From assembly GCF_000195595.1 (NCBI RefSeq), contig NZ_GL882544.1:1-64000 (forward strand): a stretch of 64,000 nt of DNA, given 5' to 3'. The translations under genes were made by a program, and so were the position numbers. Origin of the DNA: Actinomyces sp. oral taxon 170 str. F0386 (GTDB lineage: Bacteria; Actinomycetota; Actinomycetes; Actinomycetales; Actinomycetaceae). Shown piece after piece: positions 29,767-39,053 of this stretch (position 1 is its first letter; each line of letters starts with the position of its first letter). The notes beneath the pieces are model-generated. The model worked only from the letters and a program-made list of their open reading frames with translations. It was not told where the DNA came from and did not search any database.

Positions 29767-30972
29767 GTGAGTTCCTCTTTGCGTCTGTTCACCTCCGAGT
29801 CGGTCACTGAAGGACACCCGGACAAGGTCTGTGACCGCGTCTCCGACGCGATTCTTGACGCTATCCTCGAGCAGGACCCCACCGCGCGCGTCGCAGTCGA
29901 GACCATGGTGACGACCGGCTTGGTGCACGTGGCCGGAGAGGTGACCACCGAGCGGGCCTACGTGGAGATCCCCGAGATCGTCCGCCAGGAGATCTCGGCC
30001 ATCGGCTACACCTCCTCGGAGGTCTGCTTCGACGCCCGCTCCTGCGGGGTGTCGGTGTCGATCGGCCAGCAGTCCCCGGACATCGCCGCCGGAGTGGACA
30101 AGTCGCTCCAGGCCCGCCAGGACATCGGAGACATCGATCCCCTCGATCTGCAAGGCGCAGGCGACCAGGGCCTCATGTTCGGCTACGCCTGCGACGACAC
30201 CGCCGCTCTCATGCCTCTTCCCATCCACCTGGCGCATCGCCTGGCGGAACGACTGGCGCTGGTGCGCAAGCAGGGGATCGTCCCGGGTCTGCGCCCCGAC
30301 GGCAAGACCCAGGTGACCATCGGCTACGACGGTCAGCGCCCCGTCAGCCTGGAGAACCTGGTCATCTCGACCCAGCACGATGAGGACCGCAGCCGCGCCT
30401 GGCTCACCGATGCCCTTCAGGCCGAGGTCATCACCCCGGTGCTGACAGCCGAGGCCGAGGCCGGTACCGAGCTCGCCACCGCTGACGCCGAGGTCCTCAT
30501 CAACCCTTCGGGACAGTTCGTCATCGGTGGCCCGGCAGGTGACGCCGGTCTGACGGGACGCAAGATCATCGTGGACACCTACGGAGGCATGGCTCGTCAC
30601 GGCGGGGGGGCCTTCTCCGGCAAGGACCCCTCGAAGGTGGACCGCTCCGCCAGCTATGCCATGCGATGGGTCGCCAAGAACGTTGTCGCTGCCGGACTGG
30701 CCAGGCGCTGCGAGATTCAGGTGGCCTACGCCATCGGCTCGGCCCATCCGGTGGGTGTCTACGTAGAGACCTTCGGCACGGCGACTGTTCCCGAGGAGCG
30801 CATCATGGCGGCCGTCAACGGGGTCTTCGATCTGCGCCCTGCGGCGATCGTCCGTGACCTTGACCTGCTGCGCCCCATCTACCGCGCCACCAGTGCCTAC
30901 GGACACTTCGGACGTCCCGGCTTCACATGGGAGGCCACCGACCGCGCCGAGGCACTGCACCAGGCCGTCTGA
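29767..30972 (+). CDS. metK: S-adenosylmethionine synthase
   Basis: About 401 aa; forms SAM from methionine and ATP. Motifs are [28 protein letters not shown], the [12 protein letters not shown] signature, the [24 protein letters not shown] loop and [20 protein letters not shown] at 29767 matches the conserved [11 protein letters not shown] start; upstream codons are not conserved. No SAM riboswitch was recognised in the 68-bp gap after coaBC. Confidence 0.98.
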   Translation: MSSSLRLFTSESVTEGHPDKVCDRVSDAILDAILEQDPTARVAVETMVTTGLVHVAGEVTTERAYVEIPEIVRQEISAIGYTSSEVCFDARSCGVSVSIGQQSPDIAAGVDKSLQARQDIGDIDPLDLQGAGDQGLMFGYACDDTAALMPLPIHLAHRLAERLALVRKQGIVPGLRPDGKTQVTIGYDGQRPVSLENLVISTQHDEDRSRAWLTDALQAEVITPVLTAEAEAGTELATADAEVLINPSGQFVIGGPAGDAGLTGRKIIVDTYGGMARHGGGAFSGKDPSKVDRSASYAMRWVAKNVVAAGLARRCEIQVAYAIGSAHPVGVYVETFGTATVPEERIMAAVNGVFDLRPAAIVRDLDLLRPIYRATSAYGHFGRPGFTWEATDRAEALHQAV

Positions 30973-31012
30973 GACCCCCGTACTCGTGCAGGAACCTTCC
31001 TAAGGCTTCTAT

Positions 31013-33154
31013 ATGGCACCCGGCCACGACGACGCTCCCGCCTCCGCAGAGCCAGCCGGACTCGCGCGTCGTCGCGGCGCGAGCACGCAGGGTGAGCTGC
31101 TGGACCTGCCCGAGCCCGGTGAACGCAGGGTCACGGCGGCCGGCGTCACCAACCCCGTTGCCAGGGTCCTCCTGGATTCCCCGGTACCGCACCTGGATCG
31201 CGTCTTCGACTACATGGTCCCTGCGGCAATGGCCCAGGAGGCCCTGCCCGGAACCCGGGTGGTGGTTCGCTTCGGTGAGCAGGACATGCGGGGATGGATC
31301 TGGGAACGGGGGGACACGACGACGCACATCGGTCGGCTCTCGGCGCTGCGCCGTGTAGTTTCCGACCTGCCGGTCCTTCCAGAGACGTCGCGTCGGCTCA
31401 TCGAAGCAGTCGCCACCCGTAGTGCTGGGACGCGCTCCGACGTCGTCCGACTCGCCCTGCCCGCCAGGCACGCCACCACGGAGAAGTCCGAGCGGGACAA
31501 GGGGACACGTGAACTGCCCACCTGGCAGCAGCCTTCCAGCCAGTGCGGCTGGCAGCACTACGACGGTGGTGAAGAGCTTCTCTCCCGGTTGGCCGCCGGC
31601 GAGGCGCCACGGGCGGTGTGGTCAGCTCTGCCGGCACAGGACGAGCTGTACGAGACGACATCGTCGAGCGGTGGCAGTGAGCCAGAACGCATGGTTCAGC
31701 CGTGGCAGATATGCCTGGCTCGTGCGGTGCAGGCCTGTCTGGCGGGTTCACGGGGCTCGGTCATCGTTGTGGCAACGACCGAGCAGGCTGAGAATCTGGC
31801 TGCTCGGCTCCGGCAGGAGCTGGGGGAGGAACCGGTGGTGGTGCTCTCGGCAGAGCACGGACCAGCCAGACGCTACCGGGTCTTTCTGACCCTGCTGCTG
31901 GGGCGTGCGCGGGTGGTGGTGGGTACTCGGGCGGCGGCCTTCGCTCCGATGCGGCGGCTGGGCCTGGCTGTGATCTGGGATGACGCGGACAGTCGGCTGG
32001 CCGAGCCCCACGCACCGTACGCTCATGCACGTACGGTGCTGGCTCTGCGTTCTACTCTTGAGGGCGCCGGCCTGCTCATCGGCGGCTTCAGCCGCTCGGT
32101 GGAGGCGCAGTCGCTGATCGAGCAGGACTGGTGCCGTGACCTGACTGCACCTCGGCATGTCGTGCGCGCAGTGGTGCCTCGCATCCAGGTGCCCGGTACG
32201 GCCGAGCTGGAACGGGAGGGGGCCTCCGGGGCGGCCCGGATTCCCTCGTTGGCGCACCGGGCGCTGCGACGCGCCCTGCAGGATGGGCCGGTTCTCATCC
32301 AGGTACCGCGCGCCGGTTACGCACCGCTGGTGGCCTGCGCTCGCTGCCGCACCGCGGCCCGTTGCCCTGTCTGCGGCGGTCCTGTGGCGATGGATCGCCA
32401 GGGCCTCACAGCCTGCCGCTGGTGCGCGCGGACGGTGGGGCGGTGGACCTGTCCTGAGTGTGGCGGTCATGCCTTGAGGATGGTGACGGTCGGTTCGACG
32501 CGTACGGGGGAGGAGCTGGGGCGAGCTTTTCCTGGTGTTCCGGTGGTGGTGTCAGGAGCTCGGGAGGCTCACGGTGTGGTGGGCCAGGTTGACGGCTCAC
32601 CGCGTCTCGTTGTAGCCACACCTAGCGCGGAACCGCTGGCTACGGGCGGATACCGGTCTGTGCTCCTGCTCGACGGCGGTGCACTGTCCTCGCGGCCCGA
32701 TCTGGGGGCTGCTGGTGAAGCGCTGCGTCAGTGGACGAATGCCGTGGCTCTGGCGGCACCGTCGGCCCAGGTCATTCTTCTGGGAGGCCCGGATCCGGCG
32801 GCGGCTCAGGCGCTGCTGAGATGGGATCAGGCGGGCTTCGCACGCAGAGACCTCATCGAGAGGGCTGAGCTGCATCTGCCGCCGGCGTGGCGGGTGGCGC
32901 GCCTGGACGGACCGGCGCGTGGTGTGGAGAGTGTGCTGGCTCAGGCTGACGCCGATGGTTTTGAGGTGCTGGGCCCGGTGGCGCCTCCACCGATCAACGG
33001 CCAGGTGGCTCCTGGTGTGGCGAGAGCGCTGGTTCGCGTTCCACGCTCACACGGCAGAGAACTGTCCGAGATGCTCGCGGTGAGACTGCGGGACCGCTCG
33101 GCGCGGCGGGAGGAACCTGTTCGGGTCGAGATGGATCCCACCCACCTATGGTGA
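31013..33154 (+). CDS. priA: PriA-like primosomal protein N' lacking helicase motifs
   Basis: 713 aa. The N-terminal DNA-binding domain (VARVLLDSPVPHLDRVFDYMVP, PGTRVVVRFGEQDMRGWIWE) matches PriA. A zinc region around residues 440-490 holds paired cysteines (CARCRTAARCPVCGG, CRWCARTVGRWTCPECGG). However, the expected Walker A GxTGSGKT is absent, and the DEAH-type box is replaced by VIWDDAD. It is therefore unlikely to be an ATP-driven helicase. This loss is known for actinobacterial PriA homologues; the role in replication restart is inferred. AAGG stands about 7 bp before the ATG. Confidence 0.88.
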   Translation: MAPGHDDAPASAEPAGLARRRGASTQGELLDLPEPGERRVTAAGVTNPVARVLLDSPVPHLDRVFDYMVPAAMAQEALPGTRVVVRFGEQDMRGWIWERGDTTTHIGRLSALRRVVSDLPVLPETSRRLIEAVATRSAGTRSDVVRLALPARHATTEKSERDKGTRELPTWQQPSSQCGWQHYDGGEELLSRLAAGEAPRAVWSALPAQDELYETTSSSGGSEPERMVQPWQICLARAVQACLAGSRGSVIVVATTEQAENLAARLRQELGEEPVVVLSAEHGPARRYRVFLTLLLGRARVVVGTRAAAFAPMRRLGLAVIWDDADSRLAEPHAPYAHARTVLALRSTLEGAGLLIGGFSRSVEAQSLIEQDWCRDLTAPRHVVRAVVPRIQVPGTAELEREGASGAARIPSLAHRALRRALQDGPVLIQVPRAGYAPLVACARCRTAARCPVCGGPVAMDRQGLTACRWCARTVGRWTCPECGGHALRMVTVGSTRTGEELGRAFPGVPVVVSGAREAHGVVGQVDGSPRLVVATPSAEPLATGGYRSVLLLDGGALSSRPDLGAAGEALRQWTNAVALAAPSAQVILLGGPDPAAAQALLRWDQAGFARRDLIERAELHLPPAWRVARLDGPARGVESVLAQADADGFEVLGPVAPPPINGQVAPGVARALVRVPRSHGRELSEMLAVRLRDRSARREEPVRVEMDPTHLW

Positions 33155-33186
33155 AACAACCAGTGCGCGACTATCGAGAAGTGGGC

Positions 33187-33915
33187 TCAGTGGGTAGCAC
33201 TGCCTGACTCTGCTGCTGCAGACGGATTCGCTTTCGCCGTGGGGGACGGAGCCGGAGGAGCGGGCACCTGGAAGGCCGGCATACCGTGCGCCAGGGTGAT
33301 GAGATCGGTGAGAAGACCTGCTGCGGTGGACTTGACGTTCCATCCTTCACTGAGCGCCGTAACGGCTGCGCCGTCGACGATGGCGATGACCATCTCCGGC
33401 TCAAGCGGGCTGTCGAGCTGACGCAGTACCCGACGCAAGGCGACGTTGAGGCGTTGACGTCCCTGGCGGTAGGCCTGCTTGACCGGGGCCGCCTGGCTGG
33501 CTGAGATGAGCTGAAGGTAGTGCCCGAAGTAGCCGCTGTGGGCCGGCAGAGTTGCCTGAAGGATGAACCGAACCCGCTGGGACAGATCTGGAACTCCTTT
33601 GAAGGCCTCCACCCGGTCCGCGACCCGCTCGGCACGAGAGGCCCACAACCCGATGTTGACCAGTCCTGCTTGATGGAGGAGATCCTCCAACCCGTCGAAG
33701 TAGTAGGTCGTTGCGGACAGTGAGCATCCGGCGCGCTTGGCGACGCTGCGGTGGCTGACCCCTGAGGGGCCGGACTCACGGATGATGGCTGCAGCAGCAT
33801 CGATGATGGCTTGACGACGGTCCTCACCCCGTGGCGTGACCCGAGAGTCTGATCGATTCCTTGATCGAGCCGCAAGGCCCTTGGATGCACTGTCTTCAGA
33901 ACCGGCCATGATCAT
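33187..33915 (-). CDS. TetR-family transcriptional regulator
   Basis: 242 aa. The N-terminal helix-turn-helix is clear: RRQAIIDAAAAIIRESGPSG then VSHRSVAKRAGCSLSATTYYFDGLEDLL (about residues 33-80). The C-terminal ligand domain is typical of the family in length but not assignable; the tail is rich in Pro, Ala and Ser. It lies 32 bp from the end of priA, convergent with it, and 125 bp downstream of the MHS symporter on the same strand. Control of the symporter, the arc cluster, or both is a reasonable guess. An inverted repeat just upstream may be its own operator. Confidence 0.85.
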   Translation of the reverse strand: MIMAGSEDSASKGLAARSRNRSDSRVTPRGEDRRQAIIDAAAAIIRESGPSGVSHRSVAKRAGCSLSATTYYFDGLEDLLHQAGLVNIGLWASRAERVADRVEAFKGVPDLSQRVRFILQATLPAHSGYFGHYLQLISASQAAPVKQAYRQGRQRLNVALRRVLRQLDSPLEPEMVIAIVDGAAVTALSEGWNVKSTAAGLLTDLITLAHGMPAFQVPAPPAPSPTAKANPSAAAESGSATH

Positions 33916-33920
33916 ATATT

Positions 33921-33935
33921 ACGGCTGTTCGCCGT
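33921..33935. promoter_or_regulatory. Inverted repeat upstream of the TetR gene
   Basis: ACGGC and GCCGT arms separated by 5 bp, starting 6 bp before the TetR start codon on its strand. Placement fits autoregulation, but the arms are short. A perfect TTGACA -35 box lies further upstream on the minus strand at 34003-33998, without an obvious -10 partner at normal spacing. Confidence 0.3.
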
Positions 33936-34040
33936 GACCCGTCGACGACAAAACCGTGACAATGGACTCGCACAGAGGAAGATAGTATGTGACTGGTTGT
34001 CAACAGCTCTCAATGAAAGCCATCATACTGGGCGAGCATC

Positions 34041-35384
34041 TCAGGTCTCAGTCAGCTCGGACCCGTGAATCGTGCGGGACCGGAAGATCGCCACCATGGC
34101 AATGAGTGCGATCACAGTGAGATAGACCGCTGGTGCGAGGGAGGAGCCGGACACTTTGATAAGCCAGGTGAGAACAAATGGTGTCGTGCCCCCAAGAAGC
34201 GCGTTGGCGCCATTGAATGACAGGGCAAATCCGGAGTAGCGCACGTTGGTCGGGAACGATTCGGCAAGAAATGTGGCCAGCGTGCCGTCATTGGCCGTCA
34301 AGACGATAGCGAAAACGATCTGGCACAGGATGACCACCATGAGCGTAGTAGCCTTGGTCATGACGACGAACAGTGGAATACTCACCACAATAAAGGCAAT
34401 GCAGGCGGAGATCAGCATACGGCGGCGCCCGAAGGAGTCGGACATGTGACCCATGAGGAAGATTGAGACGATGTAGCACACAAGTGTCACCGAGGTGGCG
34501 AAGTTCGCCGTGTCCTGGGAGAACCCAAGCTCTTGATGAGCATAGGTGGGCATGTAGGTCAGGAGCATGTAGAAGGCGACTGCGTTGAGGCAGGAGACTC
34601 CGAAGGTGATGAGAGTCTCATGCCTGTGATCTCGGAACAACAGTCGTAGAGGCTCGGACCAGCCGGCCGACTTCTGCTCCTGCGGCATTTCTGCACGCAT
34701 CTCCTGATAAGCAGGGGAGTCCTCCAGGTGCACCCGGATATAGCGACCAATAAGCCCTAGCGGACCGGACAGGAGGAAGGGGATGCGCCACCCCCAGGTA
34801 TTGACTGCGCTATCGCTCAGCATCGAGAACATCCCGGTTGCCGTGAGGGAACCGGCGAGCAGGCCGCATGCAGTGGAGGCGGGGACCAGGGAAGTGTAGA
34901 TACCTCGCTGGGAAGGGGGCGAATACTCAGCCAAGAATGTGCCGGCTCCAGCGTATTCACCTGAGGCGGAAAAACCCTGAATCATGCGAAGCAGAAGTAG
35001 ACCAATCGCTCCCAGAATACCAATCGCCGAATGTGGCGGAAGTAAACCGATCAAAAAAGTTGAACCCGACATAATAAGGATGGACCAGGACAGGGCCCAA
35101 CGACGGCCCCAGCGGTCGCCCCAAGCACCCCACACAATAGCGCCGATCGGTCGAAGAATGAACGACATAGCGAACACCGCATATGCCTCCAGAAGCCGGG
35201 CAGATTTGTCTCCCCCTGGGAAGAAGACGATTCCGATGACCGATGCCAGGTACGTGTATGAGGCGTAGTCAAACCACTCAATGAAGTTTCCGATGAAACT
35301 TGCTTTTGCCGCACGCCTCAATGCGAGACTTCGCTCGGGATCCAGGTGATGGTCGTTCGTGCTTCCTGGGTGGACGGTATTCAT
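34041..35384 (-). CDS. MHS-family MFS symporter (metabolite:H+ symporter)
   Basis: 447 aa with about twelve membrane helices. The N-terminal GNFIEWFDYASYTYL, DRWGRRWAL loop and RMIQGFSASGEYAGAG match the ProP/KgtP/ShiA branch of the major facilitator superfamily, which imports organic acids, betaines and related small solutes with protons. The substrate is not predictable. GC content is visibly low for this chromosome (27 of 60 bases in 35041-35100). Together with the EamA gene upstream it looks horizontally acquired. A role in arginine, ornithine or guanidino-compound uptake is only inferred from the neighbouring arc and amidinotransferase genes. Confidence 0.85.
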   Translation of the reverse strand: MNTVHPGSTNDHHLDPERSLALRRAAKASFIGNFIEWFDYASYTYLASVIGIVFFPGGDKSARLLEAYAVFAMSFILRPIGAIVWGAWGDRWGRRWALSWSILIMSGSTFLIGLLPPHSAIGILGAIGLLLLRMIQGFSASGEYAGAGTFLAEYSPPSQRGIYTSLVPASTACGLLAGSLTATGMFSMLSDSAVNTWGWRIPFLLSGPLGLIGRYIRVHLEDSPAYQEMRAEMPQEQKSAGWSEPLRLLFRDHRHETLITFGVSCLNAVAFYMLLTYMPTYAHQELGFSQDTANFATSVTLVCYIVSIFLMGHMSDSFGRRRMLISACIAFIVVSIPLFVVMTKATTLMVVILCQIVFAIVLTANDGTLATFLAESFPTNVRYSGFALSFNGANALLGGTTPFVLTWLIKVSGSSLAPAVYLTVIALIAMVAIFRSRTIHGSELTET

Positions 35385-35461
35385 AGCCTATGGCTCCGGC
35401 TCGATCGATGTCGACGATGATGTTATGTGGCCCTGTCAAGATACCTGGATGATTGTTTCCA

Positions 35462-35516
35462 CCATCCTGCCTGTCCGCGGGGCTGCTGGGCCTGTTTCCG
35501 CAGGCAGACAGGATGG
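35462..35516 (-). terminator. Hairpin after the EamA gene
   Basis: Arms CCATCCTG (35463-35469 region) and CAGGATGG (35509-35516) pair, and the stem extends inwards with one mismatch and one wobble. It is located just downstream of the EamA stop and upstream of the MHS start. It probably separates the two transcripts. Confidence 0.4.
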
Positions 35517-35530
35517 CATGATGATCAGGC

Positions 35531-36538
35531 CTAGGAAGCGCGAGATCTCCGGGAGACGGCATCCAGGACAATGGGTGCCAATCCCCCTCCGACGATGAGT
35601 ACTCCTCCAACCATTCCCACAGGAGTGAGTTGCTCCCCCCAGACGAGGAGACCGCACAGAATAGCAACTGGACATTCCCAGTAGGAGATCGTCGAGTACT
35701 CCACGGCGGGGAGGTTGCGTCCAGCAACGACCAGGAATCCTAGTGCGAAGAGGCCGCACACGAGGAACAGGGCTACTGCCCACATCCAGTTGGTGGCGGT
35801 GAAGGACGAAACGCCGTGCCATGGGCGCAAGAGGATTGACATCGCCAGCGTAGCAGAAGCAGCCCAGAGAAAGTTCCAAACGCCGCGGACAACTGAGTCA
35901 ACATCCTTGCGGTATCCATAGAAGAACATCGCCAGGCCGTAGAAGACTCCTGAGAGAAGACCAAGGAGGTCTCCCAGACTCTTGTTGGGGAACTCTGGAG
36001 ACGACGCCGACAGGTCCAGTCCGAATGTCAGACTCCCGTTCTTGAAGTCGATAATACCGATGGTCAGTAGCATTCCGATGAACACAAGAGTCAGGAAAAT
36101 ACCTGAAATCACGCTAATCTTTTCCTTGCGGAAGATGCGAGCGAGTAGCGCACAGAACAAGGGACCGGTGTAGATGAGGAAGACCGCGTTGGCGATCGAT
36201 GTCATCAGCGTTGAGGAGATGTAGCAGCCCAGGGAGAGGCCGATGCTCACCCCTCCCAGGATCACGGTGGCGCTCAAGCGGGTCCGCCGGAACAAGCCGG
36301 CCTTCCCGGTGAGGACAAGGATGAGGATGAAGCCGAGTAGGCCAACGGTCATGCGACCAAAGGCCAGGAATGATCCGATGACGGATTTATCGGCTTCAGC
36401 GAGACCCGCAGTCGTACCGCGGCTGATGGTGCCGACCAGGCCCATTCCGGTAGCAGAGAGAAGCATGGCAATCGCGCCGAGCTTCTTGTTCATCACGTAT
36501 TCTGTGACGGAGGAGTCGGTAGACGTTGTCTGTGACAT
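35531..36538 (-). CDS. EamA/DMT-family transporter
   Basis: 335 aa with about ten hydrophobic segments in two similar halves, the pattern of drug/metabolite transporters of the EamA type, which often export amino acids or metabolites. The first helix begins LGAIAMLLSATGMGLVG, and the second half has YWECPVAILCGLLVWGEQLTPVGMVGGVLIVGGG, a typical EamA end. AGGAG lies 11 bp before this ATG; a later in-frame ATG (36493) is possible. GC is conspicuously low (25 of 60 bases in 36061-36120). Its place between the amidinotransferase and the MHS gene suggests a role in moving a product of arginine metabolism (inference). Confidence 0.8.
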   Translation of the reverse strand: MSQTTSTDSSVTEYVMNKKLGAIAMLLSATGMGLVGTISRGTTAGLAEADKSVIGSFLAFGRMTVGLLGFILILVLTGKAGLFRRTRLSATVILGGVSIGLSLGCYISSTLMTSIANAVFLIYTGPLFCALLARIFRKEKISVISGIFLTLVFIGMLLTIGIIDFKNGSLTFGLDLSASSPEFPNKSLGDLLGLLSGVFYGLAMFFYGYRKDVDSVVRGVWNFLWAASATLAMSILLRPWHGVSSFTATNWMWAVALFLVCGLFALGFLVVAGRNLPAVEYSTISYWECPVAILCGLLVWGEQLTPVGMVGGVLIVGGGLAPIVLDAVSRRSRAS

Positions 36539-36678
36539 GGCAGTTGTGTCTCCTGAGTTCTCTCCCGGCGTACGTGGTAGGGCACAGCTTCATTGCTGAG
36601 CATCGTACGGCTGCACCAGTTCTCGTCCGTTTCCACGGGGAGTCCGATCACCGCGCTGCGATTACCCGAGCCGGGAAC

Positions 36679-36721
36679 GGTGCGGGGCGGCAGCCCGATC
36701 CATGAGCCACCGCCCCGCACC
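36679..36721 (-). terminator. Hairpin after the amidinotransferase gene
   Basis: Perfect 12-bp arms at 36679-36690 and 36710-36721, nearly all G and C, around a 19-nt loop. It starts 9 bp beyond the amidinotransferase stop on the minus strand. No T-run, as is common in this genome type. Confidence 0.6.
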
Positions 36722-36730
36722 CGCTTGGAA

Positions 36731-37858
36731 TCAGACCAGAGTCGGGTCAGCGACCTGGTTGGGGAAGTAGTCCTCGCAGCCGCCCTCGCGGTACACGTCC
36801 GCCGTCGCGCAGTGGAGACCACCGCCGAAGGCGTATGCGTCACGGAAGGGAACCGGGATGACGTTCATGCCCAGCTTGTCCATCTGCTCCATCTGGTGGA
36901 CCTCACTGGCCTCGACACACACGGTCTTGTGGTCGATGACGAGGCAGTTCATGGACAGCCAGACGGAGGAGTAGCACAGCGGCGGCGGCACCTCGTGGGC
37001 CGGGGGAGCAGCGTCGACGATCTGCCAGTCGTTGGCCTCGAAGATCTTGCGCTGCTCCTCGGGCAGCCGGCGGTGCGGGTTGTTGATGATGAGCCCGGGC
37101 CGCAGCGGCACGAAGGTGGCGTCGATGTGGATCGGGTACGGGTCGCCGGGGAAGTTCACCGCGTGCACCCGGAAGTCGGGGTAGTAGCGCTTGAACCACT
37201 CCATCGCCTTGCGGTTGGTGGTGAGGCCGTGCTGGATGAACAGGTCCTTGCCCACGCGCATGACGTCGGCGGCGTCCCACATCGGCTCAACCTCAGTGGT
37301 CACGAAGTCCTTGGCTGCGGTGCGCTCGAGGCGCTCCTCCAGGGAGATCCGCTCGTCGTAGTAGTTGTGCTTGTAGGACTTGTCCGTCAGCCGGGGACGA
37401 GGCGCCTGAGTCCACTTGAACTCCGGGTCCTCCTCGAAGTACTGGTTCATGAGGGGCCAGTAGGCGAGGTACTCGAAGTACCGGCACCGGAACGAGTTGG
37501 CCGACGACATGATCTCGTCACCGATGGTCAGCAGGATGTCGCGCGGGGGCATCTGGGTGAAGCCCGACTCCGTGCGGAAGTCAGGCGTCTGGATGGCCTG
37601 GTTCCACTGCAGCGGTGTGGGCCGGTCCACCTTGACGCCCAGCCCCTCGAGGATCTTGACGTAGTTGTCGAGCTGCTCGTTGGCGGCCTCGACGGTGGCG
37701 GTGGGGCGAGGACCCCACATACCGCGCATCTCGGAGTCGATCGGCACCTTCTCGGAGGTGGCCGGCTCCTCGGGAGGAATAACCGAGAAGTCCGCGCGCC
37801 CGACGATGACGTGCTTGAGCGGGTCGAAGTCGTTCCAAGAGTTGACAATCTTCGTCAT
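36731..37858 (-). CDS. Amidinotransferase, arginine:glycine-amidinotransferase-like
   Basis: 375 aa, the normal length for a bacterial member of the AGAT family, which moves the amidino group of arginine to an acceptor amine, leaving ornithine. The catalytic set is visible: WDAADVMRVGKDLF (Asp195/Asp198), PIHIDATF (His244) and GGGLHCATADV (nucleophile Cys350). These match the FDAADF, HIDATF and GGGFHC blocks of vertebrate AGAT. The natural acceptor cannot be read off. It lies in the same direction as arcA, arcB and arcC, 211 bp downstream of arcC, and is followed by a terminator hairpin, so it may have its own promoter. It shares substrate (arginine) and product (ornithine) with the arc enzymes. 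Confidence 0.88.
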   Translation of the reverse strand: MTKIVNSWNDFDPLKHVIVGRADFSVIPPEEPATSEKVPIDSEMRGMWGPRPTATVEAANEQLDNYVKILEGLGVKVDRPTPLQWNQAIQTPDFRTESGFTQMPPRDILLTIGDEIMSSANSFRCRYFEYLAYWPLMNQYFEEDPEFKWTQAPRPRLTDKSYKHNYYDERISLEERLERTAAKDFVTTEVEPMWDAADVMRVGKDLFIQHGLTTNRKAMEWFKRYYPDFRVHAVNFPGDPYPIHIDATFVPLRPGLIINNPHRRLPEEQRKIFEANDWQIVDAAPPAHEVPPPLCYSSVWLSMNCLVIDHKTVCVEASEVHQMEQMDKLGMNVIPVPFRDAYAFGGGLHCATADVYREGGCEDYFPNQVADPTLV

Positions 37859-37966
37859 GAGTGAGTCACTCCCTTGTGCTCGTTGAGTGGTGTGTGAATT
37901 GAGACGGATGGATTTGTCTGTGGGTTCAACACTCTCATTCTATCCTGGAGAAATCTCGAAAGTTGC

Positions 37967-37982
37967 CACAGGAATATCTGTG
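37967..37982. promoter_or_regulatory. Inverted repeat upstream of the amidinotransferase
   Basis: CACAG and CTGTG arms with a 6-bp AT-rich centre, about 110 bp upstream of the amidinotransferase start. It lies in the 211-bp gap after arcC. The size and symmetry fit a dimeric regulator site, but no family is identifiable. A TAGAAT-like -10 occurs nearby on the minus strand without a good -35. Confidence 0.3.
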
Positions 37983-38069
37983 TCAAAGAATGACGGCTGA
38001 ACCATGGCATGGTCATATGTGGTTGACGGTTCCCACCACCTCCTTGAAGGACCGATGCCGTCGTTCCGG

Positions 38070-39050
38070 TCAGGCCCTGCGAATGCGGGTATCGAGCTGC
38101 TCGGGAATCGGGGGATGGATATCGTCGGGACCTCCGTAGTTACCCCCAGGGGTCACAATAGTCCCTGCGTGGCCGTCAATGATGGAAACGGCATCCTCAA
38201 GACGGCCGATCGCCGCCATGTCTCCGGTCAGCTCAACAAATCGACATACCGCCTCGACCTTCGGTCCCATGGATCCACTGGGAAGCCCCATAGCGCGCAG
38301 CTCTGCCGGCGTGGCCCGTGGAACCTGCTTCTGGTTCTCGGTTCCGAAGTCCTCAAAGACGCCGTCGACGTCGGTCAGGATGAGGAGCGCATCAGCCTCA
38401 AGCGCCTCGGCCATGACCGATGCGGTGAGGTCCTTGTCGATGACGGCCTCAATGCCCTTGAGCTTGCCTTCTTCGCTGCGGACGACGGGAACTCCGCCTC
38501 CACCGGAGCAGACGACGATGGCTCCGGCCTCCAGGAGCGTGCGCACTAGTCGGGTCTCGATGACCCGCTGCGGCTTGGGCGAGCCGACGACGCGACGGTA
38601 GTGCTCGCCGTCGGGCTTGACTACCCAACCTCGTTCCTCGGCCAGCTTCTCGGCCTCCTCCTTGGTGTAGACCTCACCGACGAACTTGGTGGGGTTGGAG
38701 AAGGCCGGGTCCCCGGCCATGACCAGGGTCTGGTTGACCATCGCGGCCACGTGGCGCCCCGGCAGGGCGTTCTGCATGGCCTGGAGCAGCCAGTAGCCGA
38801 TCATGCCCTGGGTCTGAGCGCCGAGGGTGTCGAAGGGGTAGGGCTCCGAGAGGCGCTCATCATTGGCGGACTCCAGAGCCAGGACCCCCACCTGAGGGCC
38901 GTTGCCGTGGGTGAGGACCAGCTCGTGCTTCTCCGCCAGCTTGGCGAGCTCACGCGCCGCCACCTCGACGTTGTGGATCTGAGTGCGGGCGTCGGGCTTC
39001 TCGCCCCGACGCAGGAGGGCGTTTCCGCCGAGGGCAACAACAATTCTCAC
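38070..39050 (-). CDS. arcC: Carbamate kinase
   Basis: 326 aa. Last step of the arginine deiminase pathway: carbamoyl phosphate plus ADP gives ATP, ammonia and CO2. The N terminus RIVVALGGNALLRRGEKP, the LTHGNGPQVGVLALE loop, ICSGGGGVPVV-like IVVCSGGGGVPVV, DKDLTASVMAEALEADALLILTDVDGV, and the final GSMGPKVEAVCRFVE with DGHAGTIV are all family motifs. GTG start; only 3 bp separate it from the arcB stop, so the two are coupled. Confidence 0.97.
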   Translation of the reverse strand: MRIVVALGGNALLRRGEKPDARTQIHNVEVAARELAKLAEKHELVLTHGNGPQVGVLALESANDERLSEPYPFDTLGAQTQGMIGYWLLQAMQNALPGRHVAAMVNQTLVMAGDPAFSNPTKFVGEVYTKEEAEKLAEERGWVVKPDGEHYRRVVGSPKPQRVIETRLVRTLLEAGAIVVCSGGGGVPVVRSEEGKLKGIEAVIDKDLTASVMAEALEADALLILTDVDGVFEDFGTENQKQVPRATPAELRAMGLPSGSMGPKVEAVCRFVELTGDMAAIGRLEDAVSIIDGHAGTIVTPGGNYGGPDDIHPPIPEQLDTRIRRA

Positions 39051-39053
39051 GAC

